Assembly (NCBI GenBank): GCA_934591725.1
Contig: CAKTPR010000015.1
Span: forward strand, 1-29,506
Length of the DNA: 29,506 bases
DNA from: an uncultured Oscillospiraceae bacterium
GTDB lineage: Bacteria > Bacillota > Clostridia > Oscillospirales > Oscillospiraceae
Direction: 5' to 3'
Both the position numbers and the translations under genes were made by a program. This document shows positions 22,571-29,506 of the stretch, piece by piece. The first letter of the stretch is position 1. The number at the start of each line of letters is the position of its first letter. The notes beneath the pieces were generated by a model that did not search any database, had not been told where the DNA came from, and saw only the letters and a program-made list of their open reading frames with translations.

Positions 22571-24894
22571 GCCCGCTCCTCCACGCGGACGGTCACAACG
22601 GTCATGTCGTCATTGACCCCGTAGCGGCTCTCGGCCTCCTTGAGAGTCGCGCGGGCAAGCGCTTTCATATCGTCAAAGCCCTTGTTGAGAAGCTGCTTTA
22701 GCCACTCGTCCTCAGCGTCGACTATCACGCCGTCTGTCGCAATGACCGCTGTCGAACCGGGGCGCAGGCGCATACGCACGGTGTCGGGCGCGATACCGGC
22801 TCCCATGGAGATACCGGCGGCGAGCGTCTCGCACTTTATGCGGCGGATGCTCTTGCCGCTTTTCACATAGGACGGAGCCGCGCCGTATTTATAGAAGCAG
22901 GTCTCGCCGGTGAAGAGGTCGACGCACATGAGGTCGACCGTCGCATAGCCCCAGCTGTCCCCGCTGCGCAGGAGCAGGACGGAGTTGAGGATCTTCATCG
23001 CAACGGCGGGGTCGACGCCGGAGCGCAGGAACTTCTCAAGGATGGCAACGACCTGCGCGCTGTCCTGCGCAGCCTCGTCGCCGCAGCCGGTGCCGTCGGC
23101 GAGGATGACGCAGAGGACTCCGGCGTCGGTCTTGAAATAAGTTCCCTTATCGCCGCTGACTTTCTCGCCCTTTTTCTTCATGGCCGCAATGCCGACGGAC
23201 ACGGCAAGCGGCTCGGCCTCAAGCAGCGTAAGCTTGGAGCACTCCTCCCCCGCTGCCGCCGCACTGCGGCACAAACGCGCACCGACGACGGCGGAGAGCT
23301 TTTCAAGATAGTTCTCCTCCCGCAGCAGCGGCGTGAGCCGCCCGCTCTCGATGGTGACGTGCAGCCGCCCGCCGCCGTCGCGGTAGACGGAGGCGTCCGC
23401 GTCGATATCCATGCTGCGCAGATAACGGATGAGGCGGCGCTCGGCCAGCGGGTCGGAGCCGTTGAGGCTGCCGAGCTCATCGGCCACGCGCGAGAGGACG
23501 TCTGCCATGTCCATATACTGCCCCCATGCGACGCTCCGGTTCTCCGTAAGCCCGATGCGCAGCTGCTTCCGATAGGCCTGCGCGCGAAGCTCCGCGTTCA
23601 CAGCCGAGACAAAGGCGGGGAGCTTATCGCAGCGGTCGCGGAAAAAGCCGGGCAGGTCATTGATATCGAGACTGCCGTGCTCGACCATGGCCTGCGTCGC
23701 GTCGTTCATCGCGGAGAGGGTGTCGACATACTCCGCGTTCCAGCAGCGGTTCTTGTTTTTGCAGCGGACGCAGACCTCGTCCGCCGCGCGGTCAAAGATG
23801 CGGGCGACGTTTTCATCATTGCCCGGCTCCTCTATGCTGCGGCGCACCGTTTCAAACAGACCCGCATATGCCTCGCTGAGATTCCGCACGCGGTTTGCCG
23901 CGAAGCGCCGCAGACCGGATTCCCCGCTGCCGCGCTCCATGTGCTGGAGCATAAGACCGACGTGATTGAGAAGCGAGTTCGGCAGGAGCATGAACACAAC
24001 GGATGCACAGAAGGTCTCAAACAGGGCGTTGATATGCACCTCCGCCGTCCACGCGCACACGACGGATAGCGCCCCCGCTAAGATAAACGACAGCACAAAG
24101 ATCACCCTGCCGTGCTTGCCGAACACGCCTGAGAGCAGCCCCGCAAAGGAATAGGCCATGGTATAAAACGGAGCCCCGGCGCTCGAAACATCCATCGCAA
24201 GCCCCAGCACCGTGCCGACTGCGGCTCCCGTGAGCATGCCGCCCTTCATCGCCGAGGTCATCACAAGCACCAGCGCCATGAAGCGCCCGACGGAGACGGT
24301 ATTGAAGATCATGATGCGCGAGAAGGCCATCAGTGCGCAGGCCGACATTATCATCACCGACACGCTGTGCCGCAGCTCGGCAGTCTCGGTCTCGCGCAGG
24401 CCGCCGGAGAGCGCTTTGCGGAAGAAATACGTCCCGCCGAAAGCGAGGTTTACTTCTAAAAATATCTCCGCCGCTGCGGGCAGCTGCCCCGGTGACATGG
24501 AGAAGCTGCCGAGAAAGCCGGTCAGCCCCATGACGAGTCCAGCCGCCGTCGGCATGAAGAAGCTGCTCTTATACGCCTCCAGCTCATGGAACACGAAGGA
24601 CACCGTATACACCAGCACCGCCGCGGCTATATACCGTATCCCCCACTCCAGCCCGCCGCCGAGGAGATATCCGAGCGCCGCGCCCGTGAGCGCAAACACC
24701 CCGCTTATCCCTGGGCCGGAGCATGCGACCATCGCCATGCCGAAGGGCGCGCCGTCCCCAAGCACACGCGAGCAGGACATCACTCCGCCGAGGAGCATAT
24801 ATATCCCGCAGCGCGCCGCGACAAGAAGGCGCACGTCCGCTCCGCCGCCCGCAGCCTTCAGGGCAGAAAGCCTGCCCTGACTCCCAACATCCAT
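22567..24894 (-). CDS. spoIIE: Stage II sporulation protein E (PP2C phosphatase)
   Basis: SpoIIE, 775 residues from the chosen start, dephosphorylates SpoIIAA to activate sigma-F in the forespore and helps form the polar septum. The N-terminal third (about residues 25-310) holds some ten membrane helices. A central FtsZ-interacting/oligomerisation region follows, with a cysteine group VCVRCKNKNRCW near 374. The C-terminal PP2C domain has metal-binding aspartates at about 599 (ILADGTGCGD), 721 (IATDGV) and 762-763 (VNDDMTVV). I chose ATG 24894, with AGGAGGAAGAG directly upstream, giving MDVGSQGR; an upstream in-frame ATG at 24978 has no such site and crosses the promoter. The presence of an apparently intact gene suggests the organism can sporulate. 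Confidence 0.96.
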   Translation of the reverse strand: MDVGSQGRLSALKAAGGGADVRLLVAARCGIYMLLGGVMSCSRVLGDGAPFGMAMVACSGPGISGVFALTGAALGYLLGGGLEWGIRYIAAAVLVYTVSFVFHELEAYKSSFFMPTAAGLVMGLTGFLGSFSMSPGQLPAAAEIFLEVNLAFGGTYFFRKALSGGLRETETAELRHSVSVMIMSACALMAFSRIMIFNTVSVGRFMALVLVMTSAMKGGMLTGAAVGTVLGLAMDVSSAGAPFYTMAYSFAGLLSGVFGKHGRVIFVLSFILAGALSVVCAWTAEVHINALFETFCASVVFMLLPNSLLNHVGLMLQHMERGSGESGLRRFAANRVRNLSEAYAGLFETVRRSIEEPGNDENVARIFDRAADEVCVRCKNKNRCWNAEYVDTLSAMNDATQAMVEHGSLDINDLPGFFRDRCDKLPAFVSAVNAELRAQAYRKQLRIGLTENRSVAWGQYMDMADVLSRVADELGSLNGSDPLAERRLIRYLRSMDIDADASVYRDGGGRLHVTIESGRLTPLLREENYLEKLSAVVGARLCRSAAAAGEECSKLTLLEAEPLAVSVGIAAMKKKGEKVSGDKGTYFKTDAGVLCVILADGTGCGDEAAQDSAQVVAILEKFLRSGVDPAVAMKILNSVLLLRSGDSWGYATVDLMCVDLFTGETCFYKYGAAPSYVKSGKSIRRIKCETLAAGISMGAGIAPDTVRMRLRPGSTAVIATDGVIVDAEDEWLKQLLNKGFDDMKALARATLKEAESRYGVNDDMTVVTVRVEERA

Positions 24895-24930
24895 AGTTCT
24901 CTTCCTCCTGAGTTTACATAAGATATGATT

Positions 24931-24936
24931 ATTATA
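24931..24936 (-). promoter_or_regulatory. Possible -10 element for spoIIE
   Basis: TATAAT on the minus strand lies about 35 bp upstream of the spoIIE ATG. No consensus -35 stands at 16-18 bp, as expected for an activator-dependent promoter. I could not find a convincing Spo0A box. Confidence 0.35.
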
Positions 24937-25046
24937 GTTATGTAATGTGCAGAAGGGCGTCACTCTGCGCTGTTGCATATAATTTTATGTTCAGGAAAAA
25001 TAAAAGGAAAAGAAAAAATTCGTTCATCAGGGGGCAAATCTTATCC

Positions 25047-25075
25047 TTGTAATAAATTTTTCGGCGTGTTAGAAT
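25047..25075 (+). promoter_or_regulatory. Promoter of the ahcY-like operon
   Basis: TTGTAA (25047-25052) and TAGAAT (25070-25075) are 17 bp apart on the plus strand. The start near 25082 leaves a leader of under 40 nt, too short for a SAH riboswitch. Confidence 0.6.
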
Positions 25076-25119
25076 AAAGGGCACGGTCAATTACACGATA
25101 AAATATAAGGAGCGTCGCT

Positions 25120-26355
25120 ATGAGCCAGATAAAAGACATCGCCCTTGCCCCATCGGGCGAAATGAAAATAGACTGGGTGGAGCGCAACATGCCTGTGCTG
25201 CGCGGCATCGGCGAGGACTTCAAGAAAACGCAGCCCTTCGCCGGGCTGAAGATAGCGCTGTCGGTACACCTTGAAGCAAAGACGGCGTATCTCTGCCGCG
25301 TGCTCGAAATGGGCGGTGCAAAGATGTACGTCACCGGCTCTAACCCGCTCTCGACGCAGGACGACGTCGCCGCGGCGCTCGCTAACGGCGGCATGGAGGT
25401 CTTTGCAAGCTATGGCTGCACGATGGAGGAGTATGAAGACTGCCTCTGCCGTGTGCTCGAGGTCGGGCCGAATATCATAATCGACGACGGCGGCGACCTT
25501 GTCCACCTCATGCACACGAAGTACACCGGGCTCATCCCCGGCGTCATCGGCGGCTGCGAGGAGACGACCACCGGCATACACAGGCTCAGGATCATGGCAA
25601 AGAACCATGAGCTGCGCTTCCCGATGGTCATGGTCAACGAGGCCGACTGCAAGCATATGTTCGATAACCGCTACGGCACGGGTCAGTCCGTGTGGGACGG
25701 TATAAACCGCACGACGAACCTCATCGTCGCGGGCAAATACGTCGTTGTCTCCGGCTACGGCTGGTGCGGCAAGGGCGTTGCGCTGCGCGCAAAGGGTCTG
25801 GGCGCAAAGGTCATCGTCACCGAGGTCGACCCCATCCGCGCGCTCGAAGCCGTCATGGACGGGTACGAGGTCATGCCGATGAAGGACGCGGCGCGCGTGG
25901 GTGATATGTTCGTCACCGTCACGGGGTGCAGCGGTATCATTACGACCGAGCACTTTGAGACGATGAAGGACGGCGCGATACTCACGAACGCCGGGCACTT
26001 CGACGTTGAGGTCGACATGGCTGGGCTCGAAAAGCTCGCTGTCAGGAAATACGATGCGCGGCACAATATACAGGGCTACGTCCTGCCGAACGGCAAGACT
26101 CTCTTCACCATCGCCGAGGGCAGGCTCGTGAACCTCGCCGCAGGCGACGGACACCCGGCGGAGATCATGGACATGAGCTTTGCCGTGCAGGCGCTCTCGG
26201 CGGAGTATCTCGCGAAGCACCGCGGGGAGCTTGCGCCGGACGTTATCGCGTTCCCGCATGAGCTTGACCTCGCCGTCGCGCGGCGTAAGCTCAGGGCAAT
26301 GGGTGTCGAGACCGACACTCTCAGCGGAGAGCAGGCGGAGTATCTGGGAGTATAA
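25120..26355 (+). CDS. ahcY: S-adenosylhomocysteine hydrolase family, short type; possible S-inosylhomocysteine hydrolase
   Basis: This 411-residue protein is clearly of the SAH hydrolase family, which splits S-adenosylhomocysteine using bound NAD. Conserved are IDDGGDL (121-127), EETTTGIH (147-154), Lys178/Asp182/Asn183, NAD loop GYGWCGKG (213-220), and AGHFDVE with His293. Like archaeal and Thermotoga enzymes it lacks the insertion and the C-terminal Lys-Pro-Asp-His-Tyr-Arg-Tyr tail of the long type. The adenine pocket differs from human: the H-x-T-x-E element is His50-Leu-Glu52-Ala-Lys54, so Glu59 (contacts adenine N6) becomes Lys, Thr57 becomes Glu, and Met351 becomes Asp343. Lys would suit the C6 carbonyl of hypoxanthine. 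ATG 25120 follows AAGGAG. It heads an operon with mgtE. Confidence 0.93.
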   Translation: MSQIKDIALAPSGEMKIDWVERNMPVLRGIGEDFKKTQPFAGLKIALSVHLEAKTAYLCRVLEMGGAKMYVTGSNPLSTQDDVAAALANGGMEVFASYGCTMEEYEDCLCRVLEVGPNIIIDDGGDLVHLMHTKYTGLIPGVIGGCEETTTGIHRLRIMAKNHELRFPMVMVNEADCKHMFDNRYGTGQSVWDGINRTTNLIVAGKYVVVSGYGWCGKGVALRAKGLGAKVIVTEVDPIRALEAVMDGYEVMPMKDAARVGDMFVTVTGCSGIITTEHFETMKDGAILTNAGHFDVEVDMAGLEKLAVRKYDARHNIQGYVLPNGKTLFTIAEGRLVNLAAGDGHPAEIMDMSFAVQALSAEYLAKHRGELAPDVIAFPHELDLAVARRKLRAMGVETDTLSGEQAEYLGV

Positions 26356-26380
26356 TCTTTTATATAAAAAAACCAAGGTC

Positions 26381-26386
26381 GGAGGT
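26381..26386 (+). promoter_or_regulatory. Ribosome site setting a TTG start for mgtE
   Basis: GGAGGT stands 7 nt before TTG at 26394. The in-frame GTG at 26385 overlaps this site and so cannot use it; TTG at 26391 would be only 4 nt away. Confidence 0.7.
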
Positions 26387-26393
26387 GAGTTTG

Positions 26394-27803
26394 TTGGAAG
26401 AGAATAAGGAAATGGAAGCAATGGACTATGAAGCCATTCTCGACAAAAAGACCGACGAGCTGACCGAGCTTCTGGATAAGCGCGATATGAAGGCGCTCCA
26501 GAAACGCATGGAGGAGCTCAACGAATTTGACGTTGCCGAATTTCTCTCCGAGATCGATGACACCAGAATGCCCATGGTGTTCCGATTGCTTTCCAAGGAG
26601 ACCGCCGCCGAGGTTTTCGCTAACTTTGAAGCGCCTGAGCAGGAGCGCATAATAAACTCCATCACCGACTCCGAGCTTGCAGGCATAGTCGAAGAGCTGT
26701 ATGTCGACGACGCGGTCGACATGATGGAGGAGATGCCGGCAAATGTCGTGAAGCGTGTCATGCGCACGGCAAAGCCCGCGACGCGCAACCTGATAAACCA
26801 GTACCTCAACTATCCCGAAAACTCCGCAGGCAGCATAATGACCTCGGAGTACGTCGATCTGAAGAAGTACATGAACGTCAAGGAGTCCATCGCGCGCATA
26901 CGCCGCATCGGCGAGGATAAGGAGACGATATACGTCTGCTTCGTCATCTCGGCTGACCGCAAGCTTGAGGGCATCGTCACGGTCAAGGATCTGCTGCTCT
27001 CGGATGACGACACGATAATAGAAGACCTCATGGACACGAACGTCATTTTCGCGTCCACCACCGAGGATCAGGAGAGCGTCTCCGAAAAGTTCTCCGACTA
27101 CGACCTTATGGCGCTGCCGGTCGTGGACAAGGAAGGCCGCCTCGTCGGCATCGTCACCGTCGACGACGTCATCGACGTCATGGAACAGGAGACGACCGAG
27201 GACTTCGAGATCATGGCCGGTATGACGCCGTCCGACAAGCCGTATTCGAGGTCAGGCATTATCGAGATGTGGAAGAACCGCATCCCGTGGCTGATGTTCC
27301 TCATGCTCTCGGCGACGTTCACAAGCATGATCCTCACAAGCTTTGAAAACCGCCTTGCCGTGCAGGCCGGGCTTATCGCGTTCATCCCGATGCTCATGGG
27401 CACCGGCGGCAACTCCGGCGCTCAGGCCTCGACCGCCGTCATACGAAGCCTCTCACTCGGCGACACCGAGCCGCGCGACGCACTGCGCGTCGTGTGGAAG
27501 GAGCTGCGCGTGGCGCTGCTGTGCGGCGTGACCCTCGCGGCGGTGAACTTTGTAAAGATGCTGCTGGTCGACAGACTGCTGCTCGGCAACGCCAATGTCA
27601 CGGTGCTGGTGTCGGTCACGGTGAGTCTCTCGATAGTGTTCGTCGTCATGTTCGCAAAGGTCGTCGGCTCGATGCTGCCTATCGCGGCGGAGAAGATAGG
27701 CGTTGACCCCGCGGTCATGGCAAACCCGCTCATCTCGACGGTCACGGATGCGGTGTCCCTGCTCATTTACATTTACGTGGCAAAGCTTGTTCTGCGTATA
27801 TAG
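26394..27803 (+). CDS. mgtE: Magnesium transporter MgtE
   Basis: MgtE of 469 residues from the TTG start. An acidic N-terminal helical domain (about 20-130) is followed by two CBS domains (about 140-260), then five membrane helices (about 285-468). The pore-family motif FIPMLMGTGGNSGAQAST and the final helix region NPLISTVTDAVSLLIY are present, the latter with the aspartate expected near the Mg2+ path. The cytoplasmic N and CBS domains sense intracellular Mg2+ and gate the channel. It lies 38 bp after the ahcY-like gene, too close for an M-box riboswitch, so regulation is probably at the protein level. No metabolic link to its neighbour is obvious. Confidence 0.96.
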   Translation: MEENKEMEAMDYEAILDKKTDELTELLDKRDMKALQKRMEELNEFDVAEFLSEIDDTRMPMVFRLLSKETAAEVFANFEAPEQERIINSITDSELAGIVEELYVDDAVDMMEEMPANVVKRVMRTAKPATRNLINQYLNYPENSAGSIMTSEYVDLKKYMNVKESIARIRRIGEDKETIYVCFVISADRKLEGIVTVKDLLLSDDDTIIEDLMDTNVIFASTTEDQESVSEKFSDYDLMALPVVDKEGRLVGIVTVDDVIDVMEQETTEDFEIMAGMTPSDKPYSRSGIIEMWKNRIPWLMFLMLSATFTSMILTSFENRLAVQAGLIAFIPMLMGTGGNSGAQASTAVIRSLSLGDTEPRDALRVVWKELRVALLCGVTLAAVNFVKMLLVDRLLLGNANVTVLVSVTVSLSIVFVVMFAKVVGSMLPIAAEKIGVDPAVMANPLISTVTDAVSLLIYIYVAKLVLRI

Positions 27804-27815
27804 GAGCTAAAGATA

Positions 27816-28745
27816 ATGGACTTCTCCCCTCTTTTCGCAAAACTGCTCACTTTCATAACGCTGATGCTTGCCGGATACGCCGGAGCACGGAAGAAAATTC
27901 TGTGCCCCGGCTTTGCTAAGAGCCTGAGCTGGCTCGTAATGGATGTTTTCCTCAGCTGCACGATCCTCAACTCCGTCACCTCCGGCAGCCTCGACATAAG
28001 CGGCGCGCAGCTTGTAAAGGTCATTCTGCTGCTGAGCCTTGTCATGCTGATATCCTACGCCTTCGGTGCGCTCGTCGCCCGCGTTTTCTTCAAGGGGCGC
28101 GAAAACACCCCGGTGTTCGAGCTGCTCATCAGCGTGATGAACAATATTTTCATCGGCCTGCCCATCGCCGAAGCGCTGTACGGCGCGACCGCCGTGCTCT
28201 ACTGCGCGCTCAGCTGCATTCCCTATAACCTGCTTTTATACAGCTACGGGGTCTGGCGCCTCAGGAGCGGAAAGGCTCTTGGCGGCGGCGCAGCCTTTAA
28301 GATAAAAGACGTGTTTACCGTGCCGCTCTTCGCGACGCTTGCGGCGCTCTTGATCTTCATTTTCGACATTCAGCTTCCCTATATTCTCCGGGAGCTTATC
28401 AGCACCACCGCGAGCGCGACGATGCCCGCGTCCATGATCGTCATCGGCGCGACGCTCGGCGGTGTGAAGATCGCCGACGGCTTCAAGGAGCGCTATGTGT
28501 ATCTGATAGGCCTGATGCGTCTTGTAATCGTACCGGCTGCGGTATGGTTCATCGTCGGCTTACTGAGCACGGACGCAATGCTCGTGGCGACCTGCACGAT
28601 AATCGCGGCCTGTCCGAGCGCGGTGGTCGTGTCCATCCTTGCGCTGCAGAATGATTATGACGCGGCATTTTCCTCAAATGCCGTGCTTGTCACGACCGCG
28701 CTGAGCATGGTCTCTCTGCCCGTCTGGGTGTACATTTTAGGATAG
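27816..28745 (+). CDS. AEC family (auxin efflux carrier-like) permease
   Basis: This 309-residue membrane protein has around ten helices in the two five-helix repeats typical of the AEC family. Features are an N-terminal TLMLAGYAGARKKIL segment, the MNNIFIGLPIAEALYG stretch in helix 4 (about residues 107-122), and a repeat-2 counterpart around TTASASMPASMIVIGATLGG (approximate; residues near 200). Bacterial AEC proteins carry organic acids such as malate or malonate, or unknown solutes; the substrate here cannot be assigned. It starts 12 bp after mgtE with GGAG upstream of ATG 27816, and the DUF1643 gene follows by 10 bp, so co-transcription is likely. Confidence 0.9.
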   Translation: MDFSPLFAKLLTFITLMLAGYAGARKKILCPGFAKSLSWLVMDVFLSCTILNSVTSGSLDISGAQLVKVILLLSLVMLISYAFGALVARVFFKGRENTPVFELLISVMNNIFIGLPIAEALYGATAVLYCALSCIPYNLLLYSYGVWRLRSGKALGGGAAFKIKDVFTVPLFATLAALLIFIFDIQLPYILRELISTTASATMPASMIVIGATLGGVKIADGFKERYVYLIGLMRLVIVPAAVWFIVGLLSTDAMLVATCTIIAACPSAVVVSILALQNDYDAAFSSNAVLVTTALSMVSLPVWVYILG

Positions 28746-28755
28746 GAGCGGCAGC

Positions 28756-29376
28756 ATGCACATACCGAGCGGCGCAAGCCAGACAATAGATATTCTTTCT
28801 TTCTCCGACGCGCTCACCCTCTCCGGGCGCAGCGGTGAATATGACGTCAGCCGGTGGATATACGTCCCGGACTTCTACACGGAATACCGATACATACTCG
28901 GCACACGCGGGGAGAATCCCCTGATCTGCATCGGCATCAATCCCTCGACTGCGGAGCCTGACAATCTCGACAACACTCTAAAGTCCGTCTCCCGCATAGC
29001 CGACGGCAACGGCTTTGACAGCTGGATAATGTTCAACGTCTACGCCCAGCGCGCGACGCGCCCGGACGACATGGACAGGGAGCTTAACCGGCAGCTGCAC
29101 GAGGAGAACATGGCGGCCTTCCGCTATATTCTCTCAAACGTCGCTTACGGTATTTCCCCGGCAATATGGGCGGCATGGGGTACGATCATTGAGAAGCGCC
29201 CTTACCTCCCCGGCTGTGTGCGCGACATGGTGCGTATCGGCGAGGAATACGGCGCGCACTGGCTCTGTGCCGGCAAGCGCTCGGCAAAGGGGCACCCTCA
29301 CCATCCGCTGTATCTGCGCAAGGATGAGAAGACCGAAAGCTTTGATATTGAAAATTATCTGGAGAGCCTCAAATAG
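28756..29376 (+). CDS. DUF1643 domain protein
   Basis: This 206-residue protein matches DUF1643. It has ICIGINPSTAEPDNLDNTLK (about residues 56-75), WIMFNVYAQRATRP (near 90) and a C-terminal segment AKGHPHHPLYL. No membrane helix or signal peptide is seen. The family is often found on plasmids, phages and next to nucleotide-related genes, and its biochemical role is not known to me. The Asn-Pro-Ser-Thr-Ala loop and the conserved Asn-Thr and His residues look like an active or binding site. ATG 28756 has GGAG upstream. It lies between an AEC permease and a probable NUDIX hydrolase, the latter 10 bp downstream. Confidence 0.88.
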   Translation: MHIPSGASQTIDILSFSDALTLSGRSGEYDVSRWIYVPDFYTEYRYILGTRGENPLICIGINPSTAEPDNLDNTLKSVSRIADGNGFDSWIMFNVYAQRATRPDDMDRELNRQLHEENMAAFRYILSNVAYGISPAIWAAWGTIIEKRPYLPGCVRDMVRIGEEYGAHWLCAGKRSAKGHPHHPLYLRKDEKTESFDIENYLESLK

Positions 29377-29386
29377 GTGACACACT

Positions 29387-29506
29387 ATGGACATACGCGA
29401 AGCGATAGAAAAATACCGTCCCTGCTGTGAGCAGGAGGCGCGCGACAAGGCCGTTATACTCTCATTCATTGATTCCAATCCCGACGCTTTCGAGCGCTCG
29501 AACCTC
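29387..29506 (+). CDS. Probable NUDIX hydrolase (5' end only)
   Basis: The first 40 codons read MDIREAIEKYRPCCEQEARD, then KAVILSFIDSNPDAFERSNL, and run off the right edge. This N-terminus resembles a clostridial NUDIX group whose members start with an (I/K)xxY-P-x-x-EQE-x-D pattern ahead of the hydrolase domain. The NUDIX box itself lies outside the window, so the call is provisional. AGGTGA precedes ATG 29387, and the gene starts 10 bp after the DUF1643 stop. Confidence 0.6.
   Translation, partial: MDIREAIEKYRPCCEQEARDKAVILSFIDSNPDAFERSNL

Noticed and set aside
25076..25119. SAH riboswitch upstream of the ahcY-like gene
   Set aside because: The leader after the predicted start is under 40 nt and shows no paired elements of the SAH motif.
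25120..26355. Dipicolinate synthase subunit A (DpaA), considered because of the neighbouring spoIIE
   Set aside because: DDGGDL, EETTTG, GYGWCGKG and AGHFDVE are SAH hydrolase motifs and the length fits that family.
26356..26393. M-box magnesium riboswitch before mgtE
   Set aside because: The gap is only 38 bp, far too short for an M-box aptamer.
25087..26421. A 444-codon open frame opposite the ahcY-like gene
   Set aside because: Antisense to a gene with clear NAD-binding and catalytic motifs; no ribosome site or domain.

Overview
The window looks like chromosomal core DNA of a GC-rich, anaerobic, endospore-forming Firmicute, most likely in the Clostridia/Oscillospiraceae range. The evidence is an Rnf complex with a clostridial-type multi-cluster RnfB, a SpoIIE phosphatase, a DnaD plus DnaI-like helicase-loading pair, clostridial-type shape genes and strong purine-rich Shine-Dalgarno sites. 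Genes are densely packed. I see no tRNA, rRNA, CRISPR array, prophage or intact insertion sequence. Every gap of any size was read, and only 9388-9603, 11689-11852, 19960-20216 and 24895-25119 hold notable non-coding sequence.

Region 1 (1-9387, minus strand): maf, mreC, mreD and mrdA (PBP2) form a compact shape and peptidoglycan block. Behind its own promoter follows a methylglyoxal synthase-like gene, then hisS, aspS and the start of comM/yifB, which runs off the left edge. The order resembles the classical clostridial maf-mreBCD-mrdA-minCDE-rodA-mgsA locus with mreB, min and rodA missing. The methylglyoxal synthase-like protein lacks several residues known to be needed for catalysis and phosphate binding.

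Region 2 (9388-14902): a 216-bp intergenic stretch full of nested inverted repeats, then a U32/RlhA-like rRNA-modification protein on the minus strand. Its promoter overlaps, at the -35 element, the promoter of a plus-strand operon (DnaD-domain protein, DnaI/DnaC-like loader, DUF2804 protein). That operon ends at a bidirectional terminator shared with the Rnf operon.

Region 3 (14933-20035, minus strand): a complete rnfCDGEAB operon with a recognisable promoter. Three of the five gene junctions carry the same Shine-Dalgarno decamer inside the last codons of the upstream gene. RnfC, RnfD and RnfE all have Lys/Ala/Glu-rich C-terminal tails.

Region 4 (20184-24936, minus strand): a ZIP metal transporter, a patatin-like phospholipase, and spoIIE with an overlapping small membrane-protein gene of unknown function.

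Region 5 (25047-29506, plus strand): a short-type S-adenosylhomocysteine hydrolase homologue whose adenine-pocket residues are changed in a way that suggests S-inosylhomocysteine as substrate. It is followed by mgtE, an AEC-family permease, a DUF1643 protein and the first 40 codons of a probable NUDIX hydrolase. The two strongest leads are the altered methylglyoxal synthase-like protein and the altered hydrolase.
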